Positions 24,888-32,625 of a stretch of 35,575 bases of DNA are shown here, piece after piece. The notes below the pieces were generated by a model that searched no databases, was not told the DNA's origin, and saw only the letters and a list, made by a program, of their open reading frames with translations. The first letter of the stretch is position 1; every line of letters begins with the position of its first letter. The DNA comes from Caldibacillus thermoamylovorans. GTDB taxonomy: Bacteria > Bacillota > Bacilli > Bacillales > Caldibacillaceae. Location: assembly GCF_000751775.1 (NCBI RefSeq), contig NZ_CCRF01000030.1, positions 1 to 35,575 on the forward strand. Direction: 5' to 3'. The translations under genes were made by a program, and so were the position numbers.

Positions 24888-26819
24888 CTATTTTAAAAGT
24901 CTTAATCCATTCAGAATGACTAATATTGTACTTCCTTCATGCCCAATAACTCCTAGTGGCAAATCAATTGATTGGAAAAAATTGGACATGACTAATAAAA
25001 TAATGACACTGATTGAAAAGACGAGATTTTGTTTAATAATGCGGTTCATTCGTTTAGATAAATGGATCGCTTGAGAAATTTTTGTTAAATCATTTTTCAT
25101 TAAGACTACATCGGCGGTTTCCAGTGCAGCATCCGTTCCTTCTCCCATTGCCATTCCGATATCAGCGGTGGCTAAAGCAGGCGCATCATTGATCCCATCA
25201 CCGACCATTGCGGTTAATCCGTATTTTTCTTTAATTGCACGTATTTCGTTGGCTTTATTTTCCGGAAGACATTCATAAATATAATGAATGATACCTACCT
25301 CACTTGCAATAGCCTTTGCGGTATTGGCGTTATCACCGGTTAACATGATTGGTTCAATTCCCAAAGCTTGCAAATTGGTGATCGCCTGTTTTGATTCTTC
25401 CCGCACAATATCTTTCAATGCAAAAGCAGCGACGACTTGTTGATCTTTTTCAATATAGACGATTGTATTCCCTTGTTCTTCCAGGAAAGATCTTTGCTTT
25501 TCATCAATGACTTCTTCAATATTTCCGTCCATAAAGGACCGTTTCCCAATTTTCCAAGTTTCCCCGTTCAAGAATGCTTTTACTCCCCATCCGCTAACGT
25601 CTTCTATCGAATCAAGCTCAAATGGTACATTTTGATTTTTTGTTGTGACAAAGCGGACGATAGCTTGGGCTAACGGGTGATTTGAGTGTTTTTCAATGGC
25701 GGCAACAATTTGCAAAATCTTTTGCTTTTCATCTTCCAAATCCGGTTTTACAAGATATTGGCTCACTTCCGGTTTTCCTTGCGTTAATGTCCCTGTTTTA
25801 TCAAAAGCAATAGCTCGTAAATTTCCTAAACTTTCCAAATGTGAACCACCTTTAAACAAAATCCCTTTTCTGGCACCGTTTGAAATGGCCGATAATGTTG
25901 CCGGCATGATCGAGGCAACGACAGCACATGGAGAGGCAACCACCAACAATACCATTGCCCGGTAAAATGTTTCATTCCAACTCCATCCGAAAATATAATG
26001 TGGCAAAAATAACATCAATGAAACAACCGCCAATACCAGTTTTACATATGTGCCTTCAAAACGATCAATAAATTGTTGAGAAGGGGATTTTTGACTTTCG
26101 GCATTTTGAACTAAAGTAATAATTTTTTGAAATAATGTTTCGCTGCTCGGTTTTGTAATTTCGACGGTAATCGAACCGTTAATGTTCACGGTTCCGGCAA
26201 AAACATCATCATTTAGTCCTTTACCGACCGGAATCGATTCACCAGTAATTGCAGCTTGGTCAACGCTTGTTCTTCCTTTAATAACACGCCCGTCTGCCGG
26301 AATTCGTTCGCCCGGTTTTACGAAAATATGGTCACCAACTTGTAATTGTTCGACTGCAACTTTTACTTCTTTTCCATCTTTAATCAGCCATGCTTCTTCC
26401 GGTTGTAAACTCATCAATGCGGAGATTTCTTTTCTACTTTTACTCATTGTATACGTTTCAAGAGCACCACTTAATGCGAAAATGAAAATGAGGATGGCTC
26501 CTTCTTCCCAATACCCGATAATGGCAGAACCTAATGCCGCAAGCACCATAAGCAGTTCGACATTCAGTGTTTTGTTGTGAATCGTATCTGTAATGCCTTC
26601 TTTCGCTTTAAAATAGCCTCCAATCACATACGCTAAGATATAAAAGAAGACAGAAACCGCTTGTTGATCAAGTTTTGCCAAAATCCAACCTGATACAATG
26701 AGAATACCGCTAAAAAGGGCAAATCCTAATTCGATATAGGGTTCAATTCGGAGCAGTTTCTCTTTAAAAAGTTGATTTTCTTTCAAAGGTTTTTTTCGAA
26801 GGCTAATATTTAGCTCCAT
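24888..26819 (-). CDS. zosA: P1B-type metal-transporting ATPase ZosA/PfeT
   Basis: This is a heavy-metal P-type ATPase of 643 residues (B. subtilis ZosA/PfeT about 637) without an N-terminal CxxC metal domain. The phosphatase motif ITGESIPV, membrane motif SPCAVVAS, phosphorylation site DKTGTLTQG, HP locus SNHPLAQ and hinge GDGINDAPALATADIGMAMG are all visible. The SPC motif fits the P1B-4-like iron/zinc group. B. subtilis PfeT (ZosA) exports Fe(II) and is PerR-controlled; Listeria FrvA is a Fur/PerR-controlled relative. The upstream DNA here holds one PerR-like and three Fur-like boxes, so iron efflux under peroxide or iron stress is the best prediction. The ATG follows ATAGGAG. Confidence 0.93.
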   Translation of the reverse strand: MELNISLRKKPLKENQLFKEKLLRIEPYIELGFALFSGILIVSGWILAKLDQQAVSVFFYILAYVIGGYFKAKEGITDTIHNKTLNVELLMVLAALGSAIIGYWEEGAILIFIFALSGALETYTMSKSRKEISALMSLQPEEAWLIKDGKEVKVAVEQLQVGDHIFVKPGERIPADGRVIKGRTSVDQAAITGESIPVGKGLNDDVFAGTVNINGSITVEITKPSSETLFQKIITLVQNAESQKSPSQQFIDRFEGTYVKLVLAVVSLMLFLPHYIFGWSWNETFYRAMVLLVVASPCAVVASIMPATLSAISNGARKGILFKGGSHLESLGNLRAIAFDKTGTLTQGKPEVSQYLVKPDLEDEKQKILQIVAAIEKHSNHPLAQAIVRFVTTKNQNVPFELDSIEDVSGWGVKAFLNGETWKIGKRSFMDGNIEEVIDEKQRSFLEEQGNTIVYIEKDQQVVAAFALKDIVREESKQAITNLQALGIEPIMLTGDNANTAKAIASEVGIIHYIYECLPENKANEIRAIKEKYGLTAMVGDGINDAPALATADIGMAMGEGTDAALETADVVLMKNDLTKISQAIHLSKRMNRIIKQNLVFSISVIILLVMSNFFQSIDLPLGVIGHEGSTILVILNGLRLLK

Positions 26820-26841
26820 TCAGATCACGCTCCTATCTAAT

Positions 26842-26856
26842 TGAGAATAAATCTCA
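26842..26856 (-). promoter_or_regulatory. Fur-like box 1 upstream of zosA
   Basis: TGAGAATAAATCTCA is a near-palindrome of the 7-1-7 form and matches the Fur consensus TGATAATNATTATCA at 11 of 14 fixed positions. It lies 23 bases before the start codon. Confidence 0.5.
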
Positions 26857-26894
26857 AATGCATATTGGGATTTTATTAATTTCGTTTACCTAAT

Positions 26895-26909
26895 TGAGAA
26901 TGAAAATCA
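26895..26909 (-). promoter_or_regulatory. Fur-like box 2 upstream of zosA
   Basis: TGAGAATGAAAATCA matches the Fur 7-1-7 consensus at 11 of 14 fixed positions and lies 53 bp from box 1. Confidence 0.5.
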
Positions 26910-26944
26910 ATTTATATCTGTTAAAATAAAGTTGTTCTAGTAGT

Positions 26945-26959
26945 TGAGAATCATTGTCA
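26945..26959 (-). promoter_or_regulatory. Fur-like box 3 upstream of zosA
   Basis: TGAGAATCATTGTCA matches the Fur 7-1-7 consensus TGATAATNATTATCA at 12 of 14 fixed positions. It is the best of the three and lies 50 bp from box 2. Confidence 0.6.
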
Positions 26960-26983
26960 TTGCTCTATTTTACCCATATCTTT

Positions 26984-26998
26984 GTATAATCATTATAT
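26984..26998 (-). promoter_or_regulatory. PerR-like box upstream of zosA
   Basis: GTATAATCATTATAT matches the PerR consensus TTATAATNATTATAA at 12 of 14 fixed positions. It lies about 165 bases upstream of the start. PerR control of this ATPase is known in B. subtilis. Confidence 0.6.
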
Positions 26999-27090
26999 CA
27001 TATTATAGTAAATTGAAAAGGGAAAAGGCCCATTTTGTTTAAAGTAATTATAAATAAGTAATAAAAATAATTATAAATAAAGCAAAAAAA

Positions 27091-27130
27091 ACAGGCTATC
27101 CTTCTTAAATCAAGAATAGCCTGTTTTTTT
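27091..27130 (-). terminator. Bidirectional terminator after yfkF
   Basis: The arms ACAGGCTAT / ATAGCCTGT, with an inner CTT/AAG pairing, are followed by T-runs on both strands (T8 on the plus strand, T8 on the minus). It lies just after the stop of the minus-strand MFS gene. Confidence 0.85.
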
Positions 27131-27137
27131 TCGTACA

Positions 27138-28331
27138 TTAAAAATTCCAGCGTTGGTCAGCAAGAGGAAGTTGTTTTTCCTCTTTAAATCCGGCAAGACC
27201 AAAAAAGATGAGGAAGAGGATACAGCTAATTAAAAAGAAAAAGCTAATATTAGGTAAATGCTCAATGGCAAGACCGCCGAGAAAAGGCCCGGAAATGCTA
27301 CCTAAGCTAAAACAAATCGAAATTAATAAGTTTCCTGCCGGTAATAGGTGTTTCGGGATCGTATCTGTTAAAAATGCAATACTTAATGAATAGGTGGAAC
27401 CCAGAAGCATTCCGGCAATAAAAAACGCGGCTAACAGAAAATAGGCGGAATGTTCAAAGATACTGGCACTTAAGAAAATGACACTGCCGATTAACATAGC
27501 AAATAATAATACATTTCTTCGACCAAATCGATCACTTGCCAATCCCAGCGGCAATTGAAAGATAATAGCTCCGATTGAAAAAGCGGAAATAATAACAGCA
27601 ATTAAATGAACATCAAAACCTAGCCGCAATCCATATACAGGGAAGTTACCGTTAAGTGATGCTTCTAATACACCGTAACATAAAGCCGGGAGAAGCGGTG
27701 CCCAAGCAAATTTAAGTACTTTACCAAAGCGGCCAATTGTTGATCGGATGCTTACCGGTTCCATGTCATTATTAATTTGATCGGGATATTCATTTTGTAA
27801 TAAAAAGACGGTCAGCCATGCAAGTAAACTAAAGAAGGCTGTTACATAAAACGGCAAGTTTTCGTTGATGTCGACTAACCTGGTTAAAAGCGGCCCGACG
27901 GCAAAACCAATCCCAAAAGATAACCCATAAAGAGATATATTTCTACCTCGTTTTTCTGGAGGTGAAAATGAAGTGATCCATGTTTGGGTTGAAAAATGAA
28001 GAATATGATCACCGATACCAATTAACAACCGCAAAATAAACCAGATCATTATGGTGTTCAAAAACGGAAATAAAAATAAAGAAATAATAACAATCAACCC
28101 ACCGGTAATAATTAAGGGCTTATAGCCGAATTTTCTGAGCGGTGCTTCCATAAACGGAGAAGCAAGTAATACCCCTAAATATAAGCCTGTTGCATGTAGT
28201 CCGTTGACCGTAGATGAAACCCCGCGATTTTCTAAAATAATCGCAATCAATGGTAACAACATCCCTTGTGACAAACCGGAAATGATGACAAGCGCAACTA
28301 AAATGGGGAAGCGTAACTTTGTGTTTTTCAT
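27138..28331 (-). CDS. yfkF: MFS transporter, YfkF-like
   Basis: This is a major facilitator superfamily protein of 397 residues with 12 predicted membrane segments. The N-half signature region (ASPFMEAPLRKFGYKPLII) and the C-half LPLGLASDRFGRRNVLLFAMLIGS both show the D/E-R-x-G-R/K loop of the family. LLLPLIAIILENRGVSS-type sequence at the N-terminus fits the putative drug-efflux group. The yfkK, yfkJ, yfkI, yfkH and yfkD neighbours point to B. subtilis YfkF (about 391 residues). The substrate is unknown. The ATG follows AAGGGAGAAAT. It is transcribed in the same direction as zosA but sits behind its own terminator. Confidence 0.85.
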   Translation of the reverse strand: MKNTKLRFPILVALVIISGLSQGMLLPLIAIILENRGVSSTVNGLHATGLYLGVLLASPFMEAPLRKFGYKPLIITGGLIVIISLFLFPFLNTIMIWFILRLLIGIGDHILHFSTQTWITSFSPPEKRGRNISLYGLSFGIGFAVGPLLTRLVDINENLPFYVTAFFSLLAWLTVFLLQNEYPDQINNDMEPVSIRSTIGRFGKVLKFAWAPLLPALCYGVLEASLNGNFPVYGLRLGFDVHLIAVIISAFSIGAIIFQLPLGLASDRFGRRNVLLFAMLIGSVIFLSASIFEHSAYFLLAAFFIAGMLLGSTYSLSIAFLTDTIPKHLLPAGNLLISICFSLGSISGPFLGGLAIEHLPNISFFFLISCILFLIFFGLAGFKEEKQLPLADQRWNF

Positions 28332-28439
28332 GATCCGATTTCTCCCTTACTGTAATTTCCATAATATGAATGGTATCGGTAAATTGCAAAGTTGGCAAGG
28401 GAAACTTATTCGTATTAGAATGTTATTTTTTTAAAACTA

Positions 28440-29055
28440 TTCGTTTGAAAGGGGAGATCGAGTGGAAATACGTGGAACTTCAATCGTAGGGGACACTGAT
28501 CATAAACGGCTTACAAGTTACGAAAATACTAAAAATTACGCTCTTGTGGGGAATTACAATCCTCATTGTTAATGGGCTTACAAGTTACATGTGTGGCAAG
28601 TTTATACGATACGACTGACATGTGTAGGTCTGAACAAACCGAAAGCATGCAGCCATCCAATTTTGCAGCCATCTTTCCACACCGTTGCAAATCGGACATT
28701 TCATTTCCACCAATGTATGTAGCCATCTTTCCACACCACTAAAAAATAAAACCGAGTGGCAATTCATAACCCACCCGGTTCATTTATTTTACGATTAGTT
28801 TTTTAAAAATAGTTTGAACGATTCACCCCCAAAAGTTCATTCACGATTCCAAGCGAGGTTCATGCATTCCATCCAAAATCTTCGTCTGTCCCCTCCTCTC
28901 AGGTGCAGTGATAGAATGGAATATTCGCTTCCCTCCTTTTCCTTTTGTTAATACATAAATATTAGGAACGTTTTATTAATATTCTGATTTTAAAACAATT
29001 TTTTTAGAAAAATTTTTGGATAAGAATAACAAGCATAGCGAAAAATATAGTCAAA
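28440..29055. repeat. Intergenic region with short direct repeats, yfkF-yfkD
   Basis: GGCTTACAAGTTAC occurs at about 28508 and 28572. AGCCATCTTTCCACACC occurs at about 28667 and 28723, and GCAGCCATC occurs again just before the first. Short minus-strand frames here follow the repeats and lack ribosome sites. The DNA from about 28800 to 29055 is AT-rich with no recognisable feature apart from the ribosome site of yfkD. Confidence 0.45.
28745..28780 (-). terminator. Orphan terminator-like hairpin
   Basis: On the minus strand ACCGGGTGG and CCACTCGGT (one G-T pair) flank an 11-base loop and are followed by TTTATTTTTTAG. No gene upstream on that strand explains it, so it may be a leftover of a lost gene. 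Confidence 0.45.
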
Positions 29056-29079
29056 ATGAACATGGAAGGAGTTTCAAAG

Positions 29080-29913
29080 ATGAATAAACCCTTATTGAAG
29101 TTATTTTTTCTAGTCTTGGCATTATTATTGACTGTGATTCTAAATCATCCGATAAGCTTTGCGGAAAAAACAGAAGTTCCACCAAAAAGTAAACCGGAGC
29201 AAAAATTCGAAATTCCAAGTTCTGTATTAAATGTGGCAAAGGAAAATACGTATCCAAATGCATCCCAAGATTTGCCACAACTTCAACCAAGTGAATTAAC
29301 GAAAGAATTGCTTGAAACATCGAAAGTAAAAATAGAAAATCCGGATTTAATATTAATGCTAAATGAGTCTTCCATCAATAAACCGATCATTGCCATGGGA
29401 CATAAAGCAACGATATATTTGGGACAATGGCCGCTTAACTATGTATCAAAAGAAACATCACCGAATTGGGAATATCAACAAATCAATACGAATTATTATG
29501 ATAATCGTGGCGGCGATGCTCCTTACAAATTCCATTATGTACAAGAAGTTCAAAAAATTGTGCGCGGTGGTTTGACGGCAAAAATTCCCCATGCTAATGA
29601 TGTGAAAAAGATGATGTTGTTAAAAGCAGCTGAAAAAACAAAATTCCCGTTGTCCTTTGATACGGTTGTCGGAGCAGGAACGAAGAAAGATCAATACTAC
29701 AATATTCCAAGCCGAAAAGTCGGTTATTTAGATGCATATGCACCTGCCGTGAATGAAAAAGGAACCGTTACGTATGGAGAAGTTTATCTTGTTTTAAAAG
29801 GCGGAAAAAAATCGATTGTCGTGAAAAATATTACTTCTCAAGGCATTGGGGCATGGATCCCGATTCAGGATTACGTTTCCTTTAAATTTTCCGCAGTCGA
29901 AATGCCAAGATAA
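29080..29913 (+). CDS. yfkD: YfkD-family secreted or membrane-anchored protein
   Basis: This is a 277-residue exported protein. The ATG at 29080 follows AAGGAG; a longer frame from 29056 is possible but lacks a better site. Residues 1-30 (MNKPLLKLFFLVLALLLTV and on) form a signal peptide or anchor, with a possible cleavage after SFA. The mature part has the family stretch HKATIYLGQWPLNYVS, EYQQINTNYYDNRGG and a C-terminal VKNITSQGIGAWIPIQDYVSFKF. It matches YfkD-like proteins of Bacillus, which have no known activity. The place next to yfkF-like and pdaA genes agrees with B. subtilis order. Confidence 0.83.
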   Translation: MNKPLLKLFFLVLALLLTVILNHPISFAEKTEVPPKSKPEQKFEIPSSVLNVAKENTYPNASQDLPQLQPSELTKELLETSKVKIENPDLILMLNESSINKPIIAMGHKATIYLGQWPLNYVSKETSPNWEYQQINTNYYDNRGGDAPYKFHYVQEVQKIVRGGLTAKIPHANDVKKMMLLKAAEKTKFPLSFDTVVGAGTKKDQYYNIPSRKVGYLDAYAPAVNEKGTVTYGEVYLVLKGGKKSIVVKNITSQGIGAWIPIQDYVSFKFSAVEMPR

Positions 29914-29932
29914 GCCGCCATATTTATCCCAA

Positions 29933-30050
29933 CTTAACGGGCAGTAAGACTCCCACCTCAAGTTTCTCGAGTTTACAAAAAAGAAGGGTGGGGGACGGAT
30001 TTCCCACCATCAGTGGGGGATGAAGAAAACCCCATTGATGGAAGTTTCAC
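29933..30050 (+). repeat. Structured dispersed element, copy C3
   Basis: It begins TTAACGGGCAGTAAGACTCC (29934), with a CCCACC / GGTGGG stem (29952-29992) holding GAGTTTAC in the loop. It ends in a near-perfect 12-bp hairpin CCATCAGTGGGG / CCCCATTGATGG (30007-30041), then AAGTTTCAC. It is a shortened form of the 24.6 kb element without the ATTGG block. It lies directly after yfkD and could also end its transcript. Confidence 0.65.
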
Positions 30051-30171
30051 TTGTGGGATTAAAAGAAAGTAGGAAGAAACTGGTTTGTTTCATTGTCAAA
30101 ATTAGGGCAGTTCTCTAAAATGAAAGAAGGTGTATAATAAGGACAGATATCATTGGAAGGGAGTTATTTTT

Positions 30172-30345
30172 TTGCCAACGACTCAAGATAAACAGTTTGA
30201 CATTTTGCAACAACGATTCAACTCATTTATTGAAACATTGGAAACGATGGAGCCGGAACATGTCGACTTGGAAGAAATCGACCGGCTTATCCAAATGATT
30301 GGCGATTTGGAAGAAAAATGTAAGCAAATAAAAGAACAAGGATAG
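30172..30345 (+). CDS. SE1561-family small protein (57 aa)
   Basis: This is a small acidic helical protein. TTG at 30172 has GGAAGGGAG upstream; an ATG at 30130 has no ribosome site. The sequence has QQRFNSFIETLETM, EHVDLEEIDRLIQMIGDLEEKCKQ, which fits the short SE1561 family found in Bacillus and Staphylococcus. The segment DLEEIDRLIxMIxDLExKC is the recognisable part. No function is known. A clear terminator follows, so it is probably monocistronic. Confidence 0.72.
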   Translation: MPTTQDKQFDILQQRFNSFIETLETMEPEHVDLEEIDRLIQMIGDLEEKCKQIKEQG

Positions 30346-30358
30346 TTTTTAAATTAAG

Positions 30359-30382
30359 CCCCCATTTGAACAGGGGGTTTTT
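30359..30382 (+). terminator. Terminator of the SE1561-family gene
   Basis: CCCCC / GGGGG with a 9-base loop is followed by T6, beginning 13 bases after the stop codon. Confidence 0.88.
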
Positions 30383-30463
30383 TATTACAAAAAAGGATAA
30401 AATTCCAGTAGTGATGCAATTGGATTTTTATCGTTTCGTTCAAGTACGTTGGTTTGGCCAATT

Positions 30464-31018
30464 CTATTAGACATTTTGGCTTATTTTTTGTAAAAATTGT
30501 CCAATAGAGCGGTTTTAATGGACATTTTTGTTCGGTATTTTGAAGGTTTTGTCCAATAAAGCGTGATTGGTCCCTCCAATTAGACACTTTGCCTTATTTT
30601 TCTGTAAAAATTGTCCAAAAGAGCTGTTCTATTAGACAGTTTTGATTCAACTATTAAAGAAATTGTCCAATAAAGAGAGGATTAGTCCCTTCTATTAGAC
30701 ATTTTGGCATACCTTTCCACAAAAATTGTCCAAAAGAGCCGTTCTATTAGACAGTTTTGATTCAACTATTAAAGAAATTGTCCAATAAAGAGAGGATTGG
30801 TCCCTCCTATTAGACATTTTGGCATACCTTTCCACAAAAATTGTCCAATAGAGCCTTTCTATTAGACAGTTTTGATTCAACTTTTAAAGAAATTGTCCAA
30901 TAAAGAGAGGATTGGTCCCTTCTATTAGACATTTTGGCATACCTTTCCACAAAAATTGTCCAATAGAGCGGTTTTAATGGACATTTTTGTTCGGTATTTT
31001 GAAGGTTTTGTCCAATAA
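30464..31018 (-). repeat. Array 3: ten ~45-bp inverted-repeat cassettes, ~115-bp period
   Basis: Type A is at 30464-30507, 30577-30621, 30692-30736, 30807-30851 and 30922-30966. Type B is at 30515-30559, 30629-30673, 30744-30788, 30859-30903 and 30974-31018. Lengths are 45 bp (first 44). A-to-B spacers are 7 bp (AGCCGTT and variants); B-to-A spacers are 17-18 bp. The arms are CTATTAGACA and TGTCCAATAG. On the minus strand the stem becomes CTATTGGACA / TGTCTAATAG, with the same G-T wobble as array 1. The outermost A and B copies are more diverged in their interiors than the central ones. It lies between two plus-strand genes, and all frames across it are spurious. Confidence 0.9.
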
Positions 31019-31171
31019 AGCGTGATAATCCAATAGACGGTTCAGCACCATTTTTTAACAGTATCGTTTAATAAGTGAGCTACCGACTTCCCTACAAAAC
31101 GCAGTTCCACTTTTTTAGCATGATTTCCTTTCCTTATGACAAACTAAGAAAAAAGGAAAGGATGGATAACT

Positions 31172-31972
31172 TTGAAAAGGTGCTTAATGTTATATATGAC
31201 CGTCATATGCCTGTTTTTTGCACACGGAATGTCAGCAACTGCCGTCTCCAATTCAGCGATTCATTGGGGATTTAAAAAAGCAGAAAATGAAGTGCCACCG
31301 GAAGCAGGGGCAAACTATGATGAATTACTGAAAAAATATAATGCATTTTATAAAGCCGATCCAACTGAAAAGGTTGTATATTTAACATTCGATAACGGTT
31401 ATGAGAATGGTTATACCGAAAAAATTTTAGATGTTTTAAAAAAGGAACAAGTTCCCGCTACTTTTTTTGTAACGGGTCATTATCTTAATTCCGCAGCGGA
31501 TTTGGTAAAGCGTATGGTAAAAGAAGGCCATATTGTCGGCAATCATTCGTGGAGCCATCCGGATTTTACCCAAATTAATGATGCGAAAATCAAGGAAGAG
31601 CTGGATAAGGTCAAGCAAAAAACAAAAGAATTGACGGGTCAAGAGGAAATGATATTCATGCGACCGCCGCGGGGAATCTTTAGTGAGCGCACATTGAAAG
31701 TTGCGAAAGATGCGGGTTATATCCATGTCTTTTGGTCGCTTGCTTTTGTTGATTGGAAAACCGACCAACAAAAGGGATGGGAATATTCGTACAACGAAAT
31801 TATGAAACAAATTCACCCGGGGGCCGTCATCCTTCTACATACCGTTTCAAAAGATAATGCGGATGCATTGGAAAAGGCCATTGTCGACCTAAAAAAACGA
31901 GGCTATACATTCAAAAGCCTAAACGACTACGTATTGAGTCAGCAGTTTGGAAAGAATAAGATTTTTTATTGA
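31172..31972 (+). CDS. pdaA: Delta-lactam-biosynthetic de-N-acetylase PdaA
   Basis: This is a polysaccharide deacetylase of 266 residues (B. subtilis PdaA, YfjS, 263). It removes the N-acetyl group from muramic acid in the spore cortex, a step toward muramic delta-lactam. The TTG start at 31172 follows AAAGGATGG. A signal peptide occupies residues 1-25 (MKRCLMLYMTVICLFF). The NodB domain has motif 1 TFDNGYENG (Asp74; the usual second Asp is Asn75, as in PdaA), motif 2 HSWSHPD (His125, His129) and motif 3 RPPRG (164-168), with a late ILLHTVS motif. Asn at position 75 is a family trait, not a defect. Confidence 0.94.
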   Translation: MKRCLMLYMTVICLFFAHGMSATAVSNSAIHWGFKKAENEVPPEAGANYDELLKKYNAFYKADPTEKVVYLTFDNGYENGYTEKILDVLKKEQVPATFFVTGHYLNSAADLVKRMVKEGHIVGNHSWSHPDFTQINDAKIKEELDKVKQKTKELTGQEEMIFMRPPRGIFSERTLKVAKDAGYIHVFWSLAFVDWKTDQQKGWEYSYNEIMKQIHPGAVILLHTVSKDNADALEKAIVDLKKRGYTFKSLNDYVLSQQFGKNKIFY

Positions 31973-32553
31973 GGAGAAGGTTTTAATACAAATATTGAAT
32001 ACGACCAAAAAGGAGATATAAAAAACTTTATGTGACAATGGTTTTTATTATTGTAGTTTAAACAGTCGTTTTTTTAAAAGATGTCTTTTTGATACTGACC
32101 GAATGCTTTTGTAATTTAATACTTCAGTCATCGGCTGTCAGACGTTTCCAAAAAAAGAAGCGATTTTCTGAAAGCCGACCTTCCAATACTTTCTTCATGC
32201 ATCGAAACTTGAAATGGGGCTTAAATGATTCGTTATGGAAACACACATCTTGCGCCCCAACACCAAATATCGAGACAACCTTATAGATTAATCATTGGAC
32301 AGACTATCAAGCATTTTCTGAAGTTCTTCATCTCCTTGAATGCTATCCAATGGTTATCACCCAAAAAGGTTTTAAGGAAAGATTTGCGCCAAATATAGTA
32401 CTAACAATTTTTATCAAGACACAGTATATTGTCATTTGAGCGTAAATGTTTTTGAAAAATAGGCTTTTTGAGTGCTAATCATCCAATAAGTTCCATTAAA
32501 TTTTTTGCCTTCACTGATGATTTTTTTAGAAATAGTAAGGATCCAACCCACAT
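31973..32553. other. Long intergenic region between pdaA and dhaK
   Basis: No credible gene is seen; the longest frame (65 codons, 32089-32286) has no ribosome site and no recognisable family. The region contains TTGGACAGACT (about 32296), which recurs at 22.67 kb, and the second copy of the dispersed 40-bp repeat. An imperfect hairpin AGCATT / AATGCT lies at about 32310-32345, within an ATTGGA / TCCAAT pair. Confidence 0.5.
32361..32400. repeat. Dispersed 40-bp repeat, copy 2
   Basis: It begins CCAAAAAGGTTTTAAGG and continues AAAGATTTGCGCCAAATAT. It differs from 8799-8838 at only two positions. Flanking similarity continues weakly (TTTGAGC blocks). Confidence 0.8.
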
Positions 32554-32581
32554 TTTACAAACGCATATGTTAAAATATGGA
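32554..32581 (+). promoter_or_regulatory. Probable promoter of the dhaKLM operon
   Basis: TTTACA (32554-32559) is followed after 16 bases by TATGGA (32576-32581). The leader to the ribosome site is about 25-30 bases. The -10 match is modest. Confidence 0.4.
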
Positions 32582-32625
32582 TAGATCACTGGTTTTCAAT
32601 AATCAAAATGCAGGGAGTGAAGAAC

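Noticed and set aside
28529-28767. Minus-strand frames of 60-65 codons upstream of yfkD
   Set aside because: They span short direct repeats and have no plausible start signals or conserved domains.
30354-30880. Minus-strand frames of 60-77 codons
   Set aside because: They are translations of array 3 cassettes; the same peptide motifs repeat with the cassette period.
32089-32286. 65-codon frame between pdaA and dhaK
   Set aside because: No ribosome site, no recognisable family and biased, non-coding-like composition.
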